Source of the DNA: an uncultured Eubacteriales bacterium
GTDB taxonomy: Bacteria; Bacillota; Clostridia; Christensenellales; CAG-917
Reading direction: 5' to 3'
DNA length: 13,335 bases
NCBI GenBank assembly: GCA_900551145.1
Contig: URUQ01000024.1
Span: 1-13,335, forward strand
The notes beneath the pieces were generated by a model that worked only from the letters and a program-made list of their open reading frames with translations, was not told where the DNA came from and ran no database searches. The translations under genes and the position numbers were made by a program. Below are positions 1 to 4,736 of this stretch, piece by piece (position 1 is the first letter of the stretch; the number at the start of each line of letters is the position of its first letter).

Positions 1-152
1 TTTGTTTGCTATGTCCGTTGCACTCAATTTCCGCAAATGCTTTGCGCTTGCGGCTCTTTTCGTTTGCGGTCAGCCTGGCGGTGACAGGGTTCGGCAACGA
101 TGTTGCCCGCGCATATACGATATGCGCGAAATCCCGCAAAACGGCAACAAAA
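1..152. other. left flank without a supportable gene
   Basis: Short frames stay open on both strands here, but none has a ribosome site with a plausible start or a protein I recognise. The stretch lies just beyond the terminator of the ancestral tRNA-Ser unit and is likely intergenic. It contains a perfect short inverted repeat at 108-128 and a CCGCAA/TTGCGG pair near 32-54. A gene end running in from outside the window cannot be excluded. Confidence 0.4.
108..128. repeat. perfect 9-bp inverted repeat with 3-nt loop
   Basis: CGCGCATAT (108-116), loop ACG, then ATATGCGCG (120-128). It has no U-tract on either side, so it is not a normal terminator. Its role is unknown: it could be a protein-binding dyad or part of an RNA structure. 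Confidence 0.5.
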
Positions 153-180
153 AAGCACTCTTTCCAGAGTGCTTGATTTG
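153..180 (-). terminator. probable original tRNA-Ser terminator, now detached
   Basis: On the minus strand AAGCACTC, loop TGGAAA and GAGTGCTT form an 8-bp stem that runs straight into TTTTTT, a standard intrinsic terminator. It lies 8 bases beyond the left copy of the tRNA-Ser 3' end (182-205), in the orientation of the tRNA. Before the element inserted it would therefore have followed the tRNA directly. The intact tRNA is now about 2.7 kb away. Confidence 0.75.
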
Positions 181-181
181 C

Positions 182-205
182 TTGGCGGAGAAGCAGGGAT
201 TTGAA
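182..205. repeat. left attachment site (duplicated tRNA-Ser 3' end)
   Basis: A 24-bp exact direct copy of 2859-2882, which is the T-arm-to-CCA end of the tRNA-Ser gene. The match stops sharply on both sides (C181 against G2858, T206 against C2883). Only the tRNA tail is present, with no anticodon or D arm, as expected for the distal att site of an element integrated into a tRNA 3' end by a tyrosine recombinase. Confidence 0.85.
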
Positions 206-441
206 TTATAAACTACATCACGCTGACTATTTAGTGGCAAAGTGCCGTGTATAAACGAAACCCTTTTCAATGGCGTACAACTATGAGCGTAAGCGGTATT
301 GTTGCAACCTTAAAAACTAACGATTAGATGTACGAGGACGGACAGGCACACCGCCGAACGAGATTGAAAACACTTTCTCTTTTGACAGCATAACGCAAAC
401 TCGGTAGCAAACGCAAACATTGTGTAGTGGTGCATACTGCG

Positions 442-476
442 GTGGCGGTGGGTGGGAGCAGATGCCCCACCGCCAC
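442..476. other. GC-rich hairpin, candidate double-strand origin
   Basis: An 11-bp perfect stem (GTGGCGGTGGG at 442-452 with CCCACCGCCAC at 466-476) carries a 13-nt loop, 65 bp upstream of rep in otherwise AT-rich DNA. Rolling-circle initiators nick a stem-loop near their own gene, so this is the best origin candidate in the element. The nick site itself cannot be identified. The rest of 206-540 shows no gene; a smaller GGCA/TGCC hairpin lies near 236-246. Confidence 0.45.
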
Positions 477-540
477 AATGGCAATCGTCCAAAATCTCCG
501 CTTTGCTCTTAACTTGATTATAGGTATTTAACTGCTCGCA

Positions 541-1344
541 GTGAAAACTATAAATTCATTCAAACTCATACAAAATAAAGTGATTTTATCGGGAAATATC
601 CTCGAAGTATTTACTTATGAGAACGGATATTCAAAAGGTCTGCAATCCCAAAGCAAATCAGGACGAGCAAGCAAAACAACGACTGACGAAACGAAGAAAG
701 AAAACCGAGAAAAAGTTATGTATCGTGCGCGTTCTAGGGTGCGCAGACTTGCGAACGCAAATCCTCAATTAAACAAATTCTTCACTCTAACATTTAAGGA
801 AAATTTAACCGACTTGAAATACGCAAACAATGAATACAAAAAATTCGTCCTCCGCCTTAACCGCTTTTGCAAAAAGCAAGGTTATGGCAAGTTGGAATAT
901 ATCGCTGTCGTTGAGTTCCAAAAGCGTGGTGCTATTCACTATCACATACTTTGCAATCTTCCGTATATCAACGCAAAAACGCTTGCGGAGATATGGGGAA
1001 ACGGCTTTATAAAAATAAACAAAATTGATAGCGTGGACAATGTGGGCGCATACATCACGAAGTATATGACCAAAGACGGAGCAGATGATAGATTGATTGA
1101 AAATCGCTCTTTCTTCACTTCACAAGGATTGACAGAGCCAACCGAGATAGAGAATTGCGAAAACATATCCTTTATTCTAGATAAAAAAGAGGTAGTCCGC
1201 AAATACGAAACTACCTTTGAAAACGACTATTTGGGAAAAGTCGGCTATACTCAATATGTGCTTGTCAACGGGACGATTTCTCACGAGGCAAAACGAGATA
1301 TATTTCAAAAAGAATTACGAAAAACATCTCCAAACTTGGAATAA
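541..1344 (+). CDS. rolling-circle replication initiator (HUH Rep)
   Basis: 267 aa. The protein should nick one strand at the element's origin through a catalytic tyrosine and start rolling-circle replication. Motif 1 is FFTLTF (residues 80-85), motif 2 is the metal-binding HYH (133-135) within RGAIHYHILCNL, and motif 3 is YITKYMTK (171-178) with Tyr171 or Tyr175 as candidate nucleophile. A basic N-terminal stretch (about 52-70) precedes the domain. The layout resembles the replication-associated proteins (ORF2/G2P type) of Gram-positive plasmids and small phages. The frame opens at a GTG just after an in-frame stop at 529-531, with no good Shine-Dalgarno, so the start is uncertain. Its last 80 bp overlap the convergent repressor gene. 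There is no helicase domain, so a host helicase would be needed. Confidence 0.85.
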   Translation: MKTINSFKLIQNKVILSGNILEVFTYENGYSKGLQSQSKSGRASKTTTDETKKENREKVMYRARSRVRRLANANPQLNKFFTLTFKENLTDLKYANNEYKKFVLRLNRFCKKQGYGKLEYIAVVEFQKRGAIHYHILCNLPYINAKTLAEIWGNGFIKINKIDSVDNVGAYITKYMTKDGADDRLIENRSFFTSQGLTEPTEIENCENISFILDKKEVVRKYETTFENDYLGKVGYTQYVLVNGTISHEAKRDIFQKELRKTSPNLE

Positions 1345-1579
1345 TACGCCCGCTTTTCAACGCCGTGATATATTGTTTCGATACGCCTATCCTGTCGGCA
1401 AAGTCTTTTTGCGATATAGGCAACTGACTAATCGATTTATTCATCGTCTTTTTTATAAAATCAACCGTAAAAGACTGCGCAAAATCAATACCCTTTTCAA
1501 TTCTCAAATCGGCGTATTCGTCAAATATTGGTTGCATTGCAACGACTAATTCGTCTAGCGAAAACTTGTTCTGTGCCAT
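1265..1579 (-). CDS. XRE-family helix-turn-helix repressor of the element
   Basis: 104 aa. A helix-turn-helix lies at about residues 55-78: ISQKDFADRIGVSKQY followed by ITALKSGR, the classic XRE/Cro pattern. The N-terminal 50 residues are helical in character and match nothing I recognise. I chose the ATG at 1579 because it has GGAG six bases upstream; the ATG at 1591 has no ribosome site. The gene diverges from the integrase and converges on rep, overlapping it by 80 bp. Three 18-bp repeats between this gene and the integrase are natural operators for it, so it likely represses the integrase and its own promoter, keeping the element quiet in the chromosome. The regulatory role is inferred from position. 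Confidence 0.75.
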   Translation of the reverse strand: MAQNKFSLDELVVAMQPIFDEYADLRIEKGIDFAQSFTVDFIKKTMNKSISQLPISQKDFADRIGVSKQYITALKSGRIIPSLEMFFVILFEIYLVLPREKSSR

Positions 1580-1602
1580 TCTCTTCTCCATTCTTTTTTA
1601 TC

Positions 1603-1632
1603 AGTATAGCATAAAAATTCGGTTAGTACACT
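1603..1632 (-). promoter_or_regulatory. probable promoter of the XRE repressor
   Basis: Minus-strand -10 TATACT (1608-1603) with a weak -35 near 1627-1632, about 24 bp upstream of the chosen start. The -35 region is covered by the leftmost operator-like repeat (1626-1643), which would allow autoregulation. Confidence 0.45.
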
Positions 1633-1717
1633 AAAAATTTACTTTTTTTGTAAAAACCTCTTGACAGTAAACTGAAAATATACTATTCTATTTGCAGAGG
1701 TAAACTGAAAATATACT
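1626..1717. promoter_or_regulatory. three 18-bp operator-like repeats
   Basis: GTAAACTGAAAATATACT occurs exactly at 1667-1684 and 1700-1717. A third copy at 1626-1643 matches at 15 of 18 positions. Starts are 41 and 33 bp apart. Copies one and two show partial dyad symmetry (AGTA...TACT). The middle copy fills the spacer of the integrase promoter and the left copy covers the -35 of the repressor promoter, a layout like the operators of temperate phages. Probable binding sites of the adjacent XRE protein. Confidence 0.65.
1661..1689 (+). promoter_or_regulatory. integrase promoter
   Basis: TTGACA (1661-1666), 17-bp spacer, TATTCT (1684-1689). A start near 1696 gives a leader of about 130 nt before the integrase. 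The spacer is one of the exact operator repeats, so repressor binding would block polymerase. Confidence 0.7.
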
Positions 1718-1772
1718 GCGAAAACATATTTCAACCTAGCCCCCTCGCTCTCATTGTAGAGTAGGAATATTA

Positions 1773-1807
1773 GAAGCCGTAAGATTTTCGCAGTGTCTTA
1801 CGGCTTC
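1773..1807 (+). promoter_or_regulatory. 12-bp hairpin in the integrase leader
   Basis: GAAGCCGTAAGA (1773-1784) pairs perfectly with TCTTACGGCTTC (1796-1807) around an 11-nt loop. It ends 17 bp before the integrase ATG. No U-tract follows on either strand, so it is not a standard terminator. It may control integrase translation or stability, or serve as a single-strand origin of the rolling-circle replicon. The choice is open. Confidence 0.5.
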
Positions 1808-1824
1808 CGTACTTATATAGGAAA

Positions 1825-2769
1825 ATGAGCATAGAAGATAAACTCGACATTTTAATAAACCTTTTGCAACAGCAATCGATAAACACGATGAAACCATCGT
1901 GCAATATTACTATTGCAGAATGGGCTGTTGAGTGGTTGGAAACATACAAGAAAGATAAATTGCGACCTCTTACATATCAAAAGTATGACGGAATAAACCG
2001 CAATTATATTATCCCTCTTTTCGGCTCAATGCTTATTTCGTCCGTTGACTGCATAGCGGTGCAAAAAATATTTAATCAAATACCCTATCCACGCGAACGA
2101 GAGCATATTTTATCACAATTAAAGCAGATGTTCGATAAAGCCTTAAAATTGCGTACAATCGATTACAATCCGTTTCTAAATATAGAACTGCCAAAGCATA
2201 AAAAAGAAGCGGGATACGCACTTACGCTTGACGAGGAACGGCGTTTTGTTACCGCTTGCAAAAACGATAAGTACGGAGATATGTATCTCGTATGCCTTTA
2301 TGCAGGATTGCGACGAGGTGAAGCCCTTGCGCTTAATCGTGGCGATATTGATTTTGATAATCGCACTATTTCCATAACGAAAACATACTATCAAGGCGCA
2401 GTCCACGAAACGAAAACCGAAGCAGGCACTAGAATTGCGCCAATATCAAACGCCCTTTTCCCGTATCTGCAAAAATATAGAACGCTGGACAAATCGGCAC
2501 GGCTGTTTTGTTTGAACGAAGCCAACGCATATAGGCATATGCAAAAAATCTTGATAGACGCAAAACTAGAAAAGAAGCCGATAAAGATACATTCGCTTCG
2601 ACACACTTTCGCAACGAGGTGCTACGAAATGGGAATTGACGAAAAAACAATTTCTAAATGGTGCGGACATACAGATGTGGCTATAACGCTAGGCGTATAT
2701 ACTCACTGCAATATAGACCACGAAGAACAGCAAATAAACATACTAAATAAGGGGGTAAAAAAGTACTGA
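1825..2769 (+). CDS. int: tyrosine recombinase / integrase
   Basis: 314 aa, a full-length phage-type integrase. The N-terminal half (about 25-120) is a core-binding, SAM-like domain (AEWAVEWLETYKKDKLRP). The C-terminal catalytic domain carries all expected residues: Arg163 (AGLRRGEAL), Lys197, His256 and Arg259 (IHSLRHTF), His282 (CGHTD) and the nucleophile Tyr292 (GVYTH). Its stop lies 89 bp from the tRNA-Ser att site, the usual position for an integrase that recognises a tRNA 3' end, so it is the likely enzyme for recombination between 182-205 and 2859-2882. The ribosome site AGGA is only two bases from the ATG, unusually close; the next ATG (1888) has none. No excisionase gene is present. 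Confidence 0.92.
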   Translation: MSIEDKLDILINLLQQQSINTMKPSCNITIAEWAVEWLETYKKDKLRPLTYQKYDGINRNYIIPLFGSMLISSVDCIAVQKIFNQIPYPREREHILSQLKQMFDKALKLRTIDYNPFLNIELPKHKKEAGYALTLDEERRFVTACKNDKYGDMYLVCLYAGLRRGEALALNRGDIDFDNRTISITKTYYQGAVHETKTEAGTRIAPISNALFPYLQKYRTLDKSARLFCLNEANAYRHMQKILIDAKLEKKPIKIHSLRHTFATRCYEMGIDEKTISKWCGHTDVAITLGVYTHCNIDHEEQQINILNKGVKKY

Positions 2770-2858
2770 TAATCAAGCAAAAATTGTAATCAAAACAAAG
2801 AAGCAGGGCAAAAGAAAAACCGCCAAACCCTACTATTTAGTAGCAGTTTAGCGGTTCG
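2770..2858 (-). terminator. element-borne terminator downstream of tRNA-Ser
   Basis: Read on the minus strand from the tRNA, AACCGC-T-AAAC and CTACT pair with AGTAG and GTTT-G-GCGGTT (stem limits 2856 and 2818) with two small mismatched positions, and TTTTTC follows. This is a usable intrinsic terminator just after the tRNA CCA end. It belongs to the element, not to the original tRNA unit. The remaining bases 2770-2817 show nothing further. Confidence 0.65.
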
Positions 2859-2882
2859 TTGGCGGAGAAGCAGGGATTTGAA
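2859..2882. repeat. right attachment site inside tRNA-Ser
   Basis: A 24-bp exact copy of 182-205. It covers the encoded CCA, the discriminator, the 3' acceptor strand and most of the T arm. Because the copy is exact, the tRNA gene is left intact by the insertion. Confidence 0.85.
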
Positions 2883-2951
2883 CCCTGGCTACGATTCTCT
2901 CGTACTACTCCCTTAGCAGGGGAGCCCCTTCGGCCTCTTGGGTACTTCTCC
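2860..2951 (-). tRNA. tRNA-Ser (anticodon GCU)
   Basis: The acceptor stem GGAGAAG (2951-2945) pairs with CTTCTCC (2870-2864), then G and an encoded CCA (2862-2860). The anticodon arm CTCCC-CTGCTAA-GGGAG gives GCU, reading AGC/AGU serine codons; the anticodon is at 2915-2917 on the plus strand. A long variable arm (TACGA...TCGTA) marks a type II tRNA, as expected for serine. The T arm is CAGGG-TTCAAAT-CCCTG. Its 3' end is the integration target of the element. Confidence 0.95.
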
Positions 2952-2984
2952 GTATCTGCCGAAATTTCAATATTTAGCTTGCTT

Positions 2985-3013
2985 ATAATATCACAGCGAC
3001 GGCGCGTTGTCAA
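2985..3013 (-). promoter_or_regulatory. tRNA-Ser promoter
   Basis: Minus strand TTGACA (3013-3008), 17-bp spacer, TATTAT (2990-2985). This is near-consensus and starts transcription about 27 bases before the mature tRNA. It lies between the ACS-like gene and the tRNA, so the tRNA does not depend on read-through. I see no clear terminator for the upstream pair in 3014-3062. Confidence 0.8.
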
Positions 3014-3062
3014 TAATTTTGGCTCGTTTGGGCGCTAAAACTTAAACGGCGCAATCAAAGGC

Positions 3063-3773
3063 TTATTTTGCCATTTTGACGTGCATCTCGCGCATACCCT
3101 CCACTTCGTCGCAAATTTGTTTGAGATTGCAATGAGCGCAGTCCACGAGCACGTTGTCGAGGATGTGGTTGAACGCGTCGAGAATATCCGAAGTGCGCGA
3201 CGCAAACGCGGTTATATCCTCAAAGAGTTCGTCCTCGTCGGCGACGAAAATTACGGTGACGTTTTTCACAACGTCTTTTGAAAGGTAGTTTTCAATGGTG
3301 GTATCTCCGAGCTTTTCAAAAGTCAATCCGTTTTTGATTGCGCTCTTGCTTACCCTCACTTGTTCTCTATGCGAAATTGCGGAAGCGCGCATCATAAATC
3401 CTTGCACGTTTTCTTTGTATTTGGCATATTCGAGCGACTTGGTCAAATCGAAAATTCCTTGCTCCTCTTCGGGCGTATAATTGAGTCCGAGTATGACGAT
3501 TTTGGCATACGAGCAATCCTTCTTTATATCTTTGAGTTCCTTGCCGACGACTACCGTTTGATTGACGAGCGGAATATCGTCCGTAACAACCGTAGCACAC
3601 GCACACGGCTTGTCACTGCCGCCAAGCTCGAATGCGCAGTCTTTGAGCAACACGAGTTCGCTATGCTCGCTCGTCGGCAAAACTTTGCTTTCGTCGTAAC
3701 CGTATTTGGTGACTTTTGTCCCCTCGAAAACGTGGGATAAAGCCTTTATTTCTTTGTCGAAAATGCCTATCAA
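3063..3773 (-). CDS. short acetyl-CoA synthase (AcsB/CdhC)-like protein
   Basis: 236 aa, against about 730 for bacterial AcsB. Residues 110-221 resemble the middle of AcsB: IRVSK-like REQVRVSKSAIKNGLTFEKLG (136-156), VKNVTVIFVADEDELFE (169-185, compare VDRVQVTIFTDE) and CAHC-x5-C (212, 215, 221), placed like the first A-cluster cysteines. The early VFEG (15-18) and AFELGG also recall AcsB. The N-terminal CODH-contact domain and the C-terminal domain with the remaining A-cluster cysteines are absent. Extra cysteines are at 46, 57, 59 and 87. It lies 53 bp after a CooC-like ATPase gene, suggesting a nickel or Fe-S protein loaded by that ATPase. It starts at TTG (3773) with a weak ribosome site; no in-frame ATG fits. 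Catalysis of acetyl-CoA synthesis is unlikely. The assignment rests on remembered family sequence. Confidence 0.7.
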   Translation of the reverse strand: MIGIFDKEIKALSHVFEGTKVTKYGYDESKVLPTSEHSELVLLKDCAFELGGSDKPCACATVVTDDIPLVNQTVVVGKELKDIKKDCSYAKIVILGLNYTPEEEQGIFDLTKSLEYAKYKENVQGFMMRASAISHREQVRVSKSAIKNGLTFEKLGDTTIENYLSKDVVKNVTVIFVADEDELFEDITAFASRTSDILDAFNHILDNVLVDCAHCNLKQICDEVEGMREMHVKMAK

Positions 3774-3826
3774 TTTTCTATACCGTCCATTAACTTAAAA
3801 GTTGAGTTTTTGCATTAAAACAAGGT

Positions 3827-4591
3827 TTATTTGATAACATCAAGCGCTTTAAGTGCCGTTTGTACTCCTTTTACCACTTTTGAGTCATTTGGCAAATCAA
3901 ACACGTTTTCACCTTTGAGGTCAAACGTCGCAAGGTTCTTATCATCACCGATGACTGCAAGCAATTGCACTCCGTCGTAGTCGAGATTCTTGACGATTTC
4001 CTCGTCCGTAACTCTGTTGACTACGATGCCGATATGCTTGTACATAACGAGCTCGTCCGCGACTTTCTTTATAGTCTTGCACACGTCTCTGCCCTTTTTG
4101 GATTGGTCCGTAACGAGGATAAGATGCGTGACTTTTTCCATAACTCTGCGGTTGATTTGTTCGATGCCGGCCTCACCGTCTATGACGACGTAATCGAACT
4201 CTTCGGACAAGAGGCTGATGACGTCTTTGAGGTAAGCGTTGATTTTGCAATAGCAACCCGCGCTTTCGGGACGACCGACTGCTATAAAGGCATATCCGTC
4301 CTTTTCCGCCATAGCGTCGAATATGCGGAAACGCGCCTCGTTGAGCAACTCTATCGCACCGCGATTGTTACCGTCTTCAACGTTTTCGATAATGCTTTTT
4401 CTTATATCGTCAATGGTCATTTTGACGTCGACTCCGAGCGCGGTGGAAAGCCCTACTGCGGGGTCTGCGTCTATTGCGAGAATGCGTTTATTAGGGAAAT
4501 TGTCCACAAGCGTACGCACGATAGTTGCCGCAAGCGAAGTCTTGCCCACACCGCCTTTGCCGGCGACTGCGATTATTGTTGCGTTTGACAT
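3827..4591 (-). CDS. cooC: CooC/AcsF-type nickel-insertion ATPase
   Basis: 254 aa, the usual length for the family. It is a MinD/SIMIBI-class ATPase with the deviant P-loop GKGGVGKTS (11-19, signature Lys12), DADPA (41-45), a CxC metal motif in AGCYCKIN (Cys113, Cys115) and DGEAG (138-142). In CooC1 the equivalent CxC binds nickel at the dimer interface and ATP drives delivery into CO dehydrogenase; AcsF does the same for acetyl-CoA synthase. Here the only visible client is the short AcsB-like protein 53 bp downstream. The start is secure (GGAGG eight bases before the ATG) and a strong promoter lies upstream. The symbol denotes the family; the true client is unknown. Confidence 0.85.
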   Translation of the reverse strand: MSNATIIAVAGKGGVGKTSLAATIVRTLVDNFPNKRILAIDADPAVGLSTALGVDVKMTIDDIRKSIIENVEDGNNRGAIELLNEARFRIFDAMAEKDGYAFIAVGRPESAGCYCKINAYLKDVISLLSEEFDYVVIDGEAGIEQINRRVMEKVTHLILVTDQSKKGRDVCKTIKKVADELVMYKHIGIVVNRVTDEEIVKNLDYDGVQLLAVIGDDKNLATFDLKGENVFDLPNDSKVVKGVQTALKALDVIK

Positions 4592-4621
4592 AACTATGCC
4601 TCCGAATATTAACTAATAGAT

Positions 4622-4650
4622 ATTCTACAACATATACTGTGATTTGTCCA
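4622..4650 (-). promoter_or_regulatory. promoter of the cooC / ACS-like unit
   Basis: Minus strand TGGACA (4650-4645), 17-bp spacer, TAGAAT (4627-4622), about 30 bp upstream of the cooC start. Confidence 0.7.
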
Positions 4651-4659
4651 CATCGAAAA

Positions 4660-4695
4660 GCCTCGATTTTCACTCTTTTTGAAAAGTAGCGAGGC
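4660..4695. repeat. imperfect inverted repeat between divergent promoters
   Basis: GCCTCG (4660-4665) pairs with CGAGGC (4690-4695), and TTTTCA pairs with TGAAAA inside. It lies upstream of both predicted starts and has no U-tract, so an operator is more likely than a terminator or leader structure. Confidence 0.35.
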
Positions 4696-4700
4696 AAATC

Positions 4701-4731
4701 TTCACTCACGTGCGTCCCTTCGTCATATATT
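4701..4731 (+). promoter_or_regulatory. possible glmS promoter (leaderless)
   Basis: TATATT (4726-4731) with a poor -35 TTCACT (4701-4706) at 19 bp. Transcription would begin at or within a base or two of the ATG at 4737. No Shine-Dalgarno precedes that ATG, which agrees with a leaderless mRNA. Confidence is limited by the weak -35. Confidence 0.4.
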
Positions 4732-4736
4732 GAATT

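Larger units (their letters stand above)
182..2882. mobile_element. 2.7-kb integrative element in tRNA-Ser (Rep, repressor, integrase)
   Basis: The element is bounded by 24-bp direct repeats, one of them inside the tRNA-Ser gene, so its unit length is about 2677 bp. It holds a rolling-circle Rep (541-1344), an XRE repressor (1265-1579, minus) and a tyrosine integrase (1825-2769) whose stop lies 89 bp from the right att site. By eye it is richer in A+T than the flanking chromosome. I see no relaxase, excisionase, partition, toxin or resistance gene. It reads as an integrated rolling-circle plasmid or phage-satellite-like replicon reduced to replication, control and integration. Boundaries are well supported; whether it can still excise cannot be judged from sequence. 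Confidence 0.85.

Noticed and set aside
2..211. 69-aa open frame at the left edge
   Set aside because: It starts without a ribosome site, runs through the detached terminator and the left att site, and its product is unfamiliar.
2799..2810. AGAAGCAGGG, a 10-nt partial copy of the att core near the right end
   Set aside because: Too short to separate from chance. It could be an integrase arm site, but no second matching arm site was seen.
4592..4736. glmS ribozyme
   Set aside because: The gap is short and shows neither the conserved core nor the cleavage-site context.
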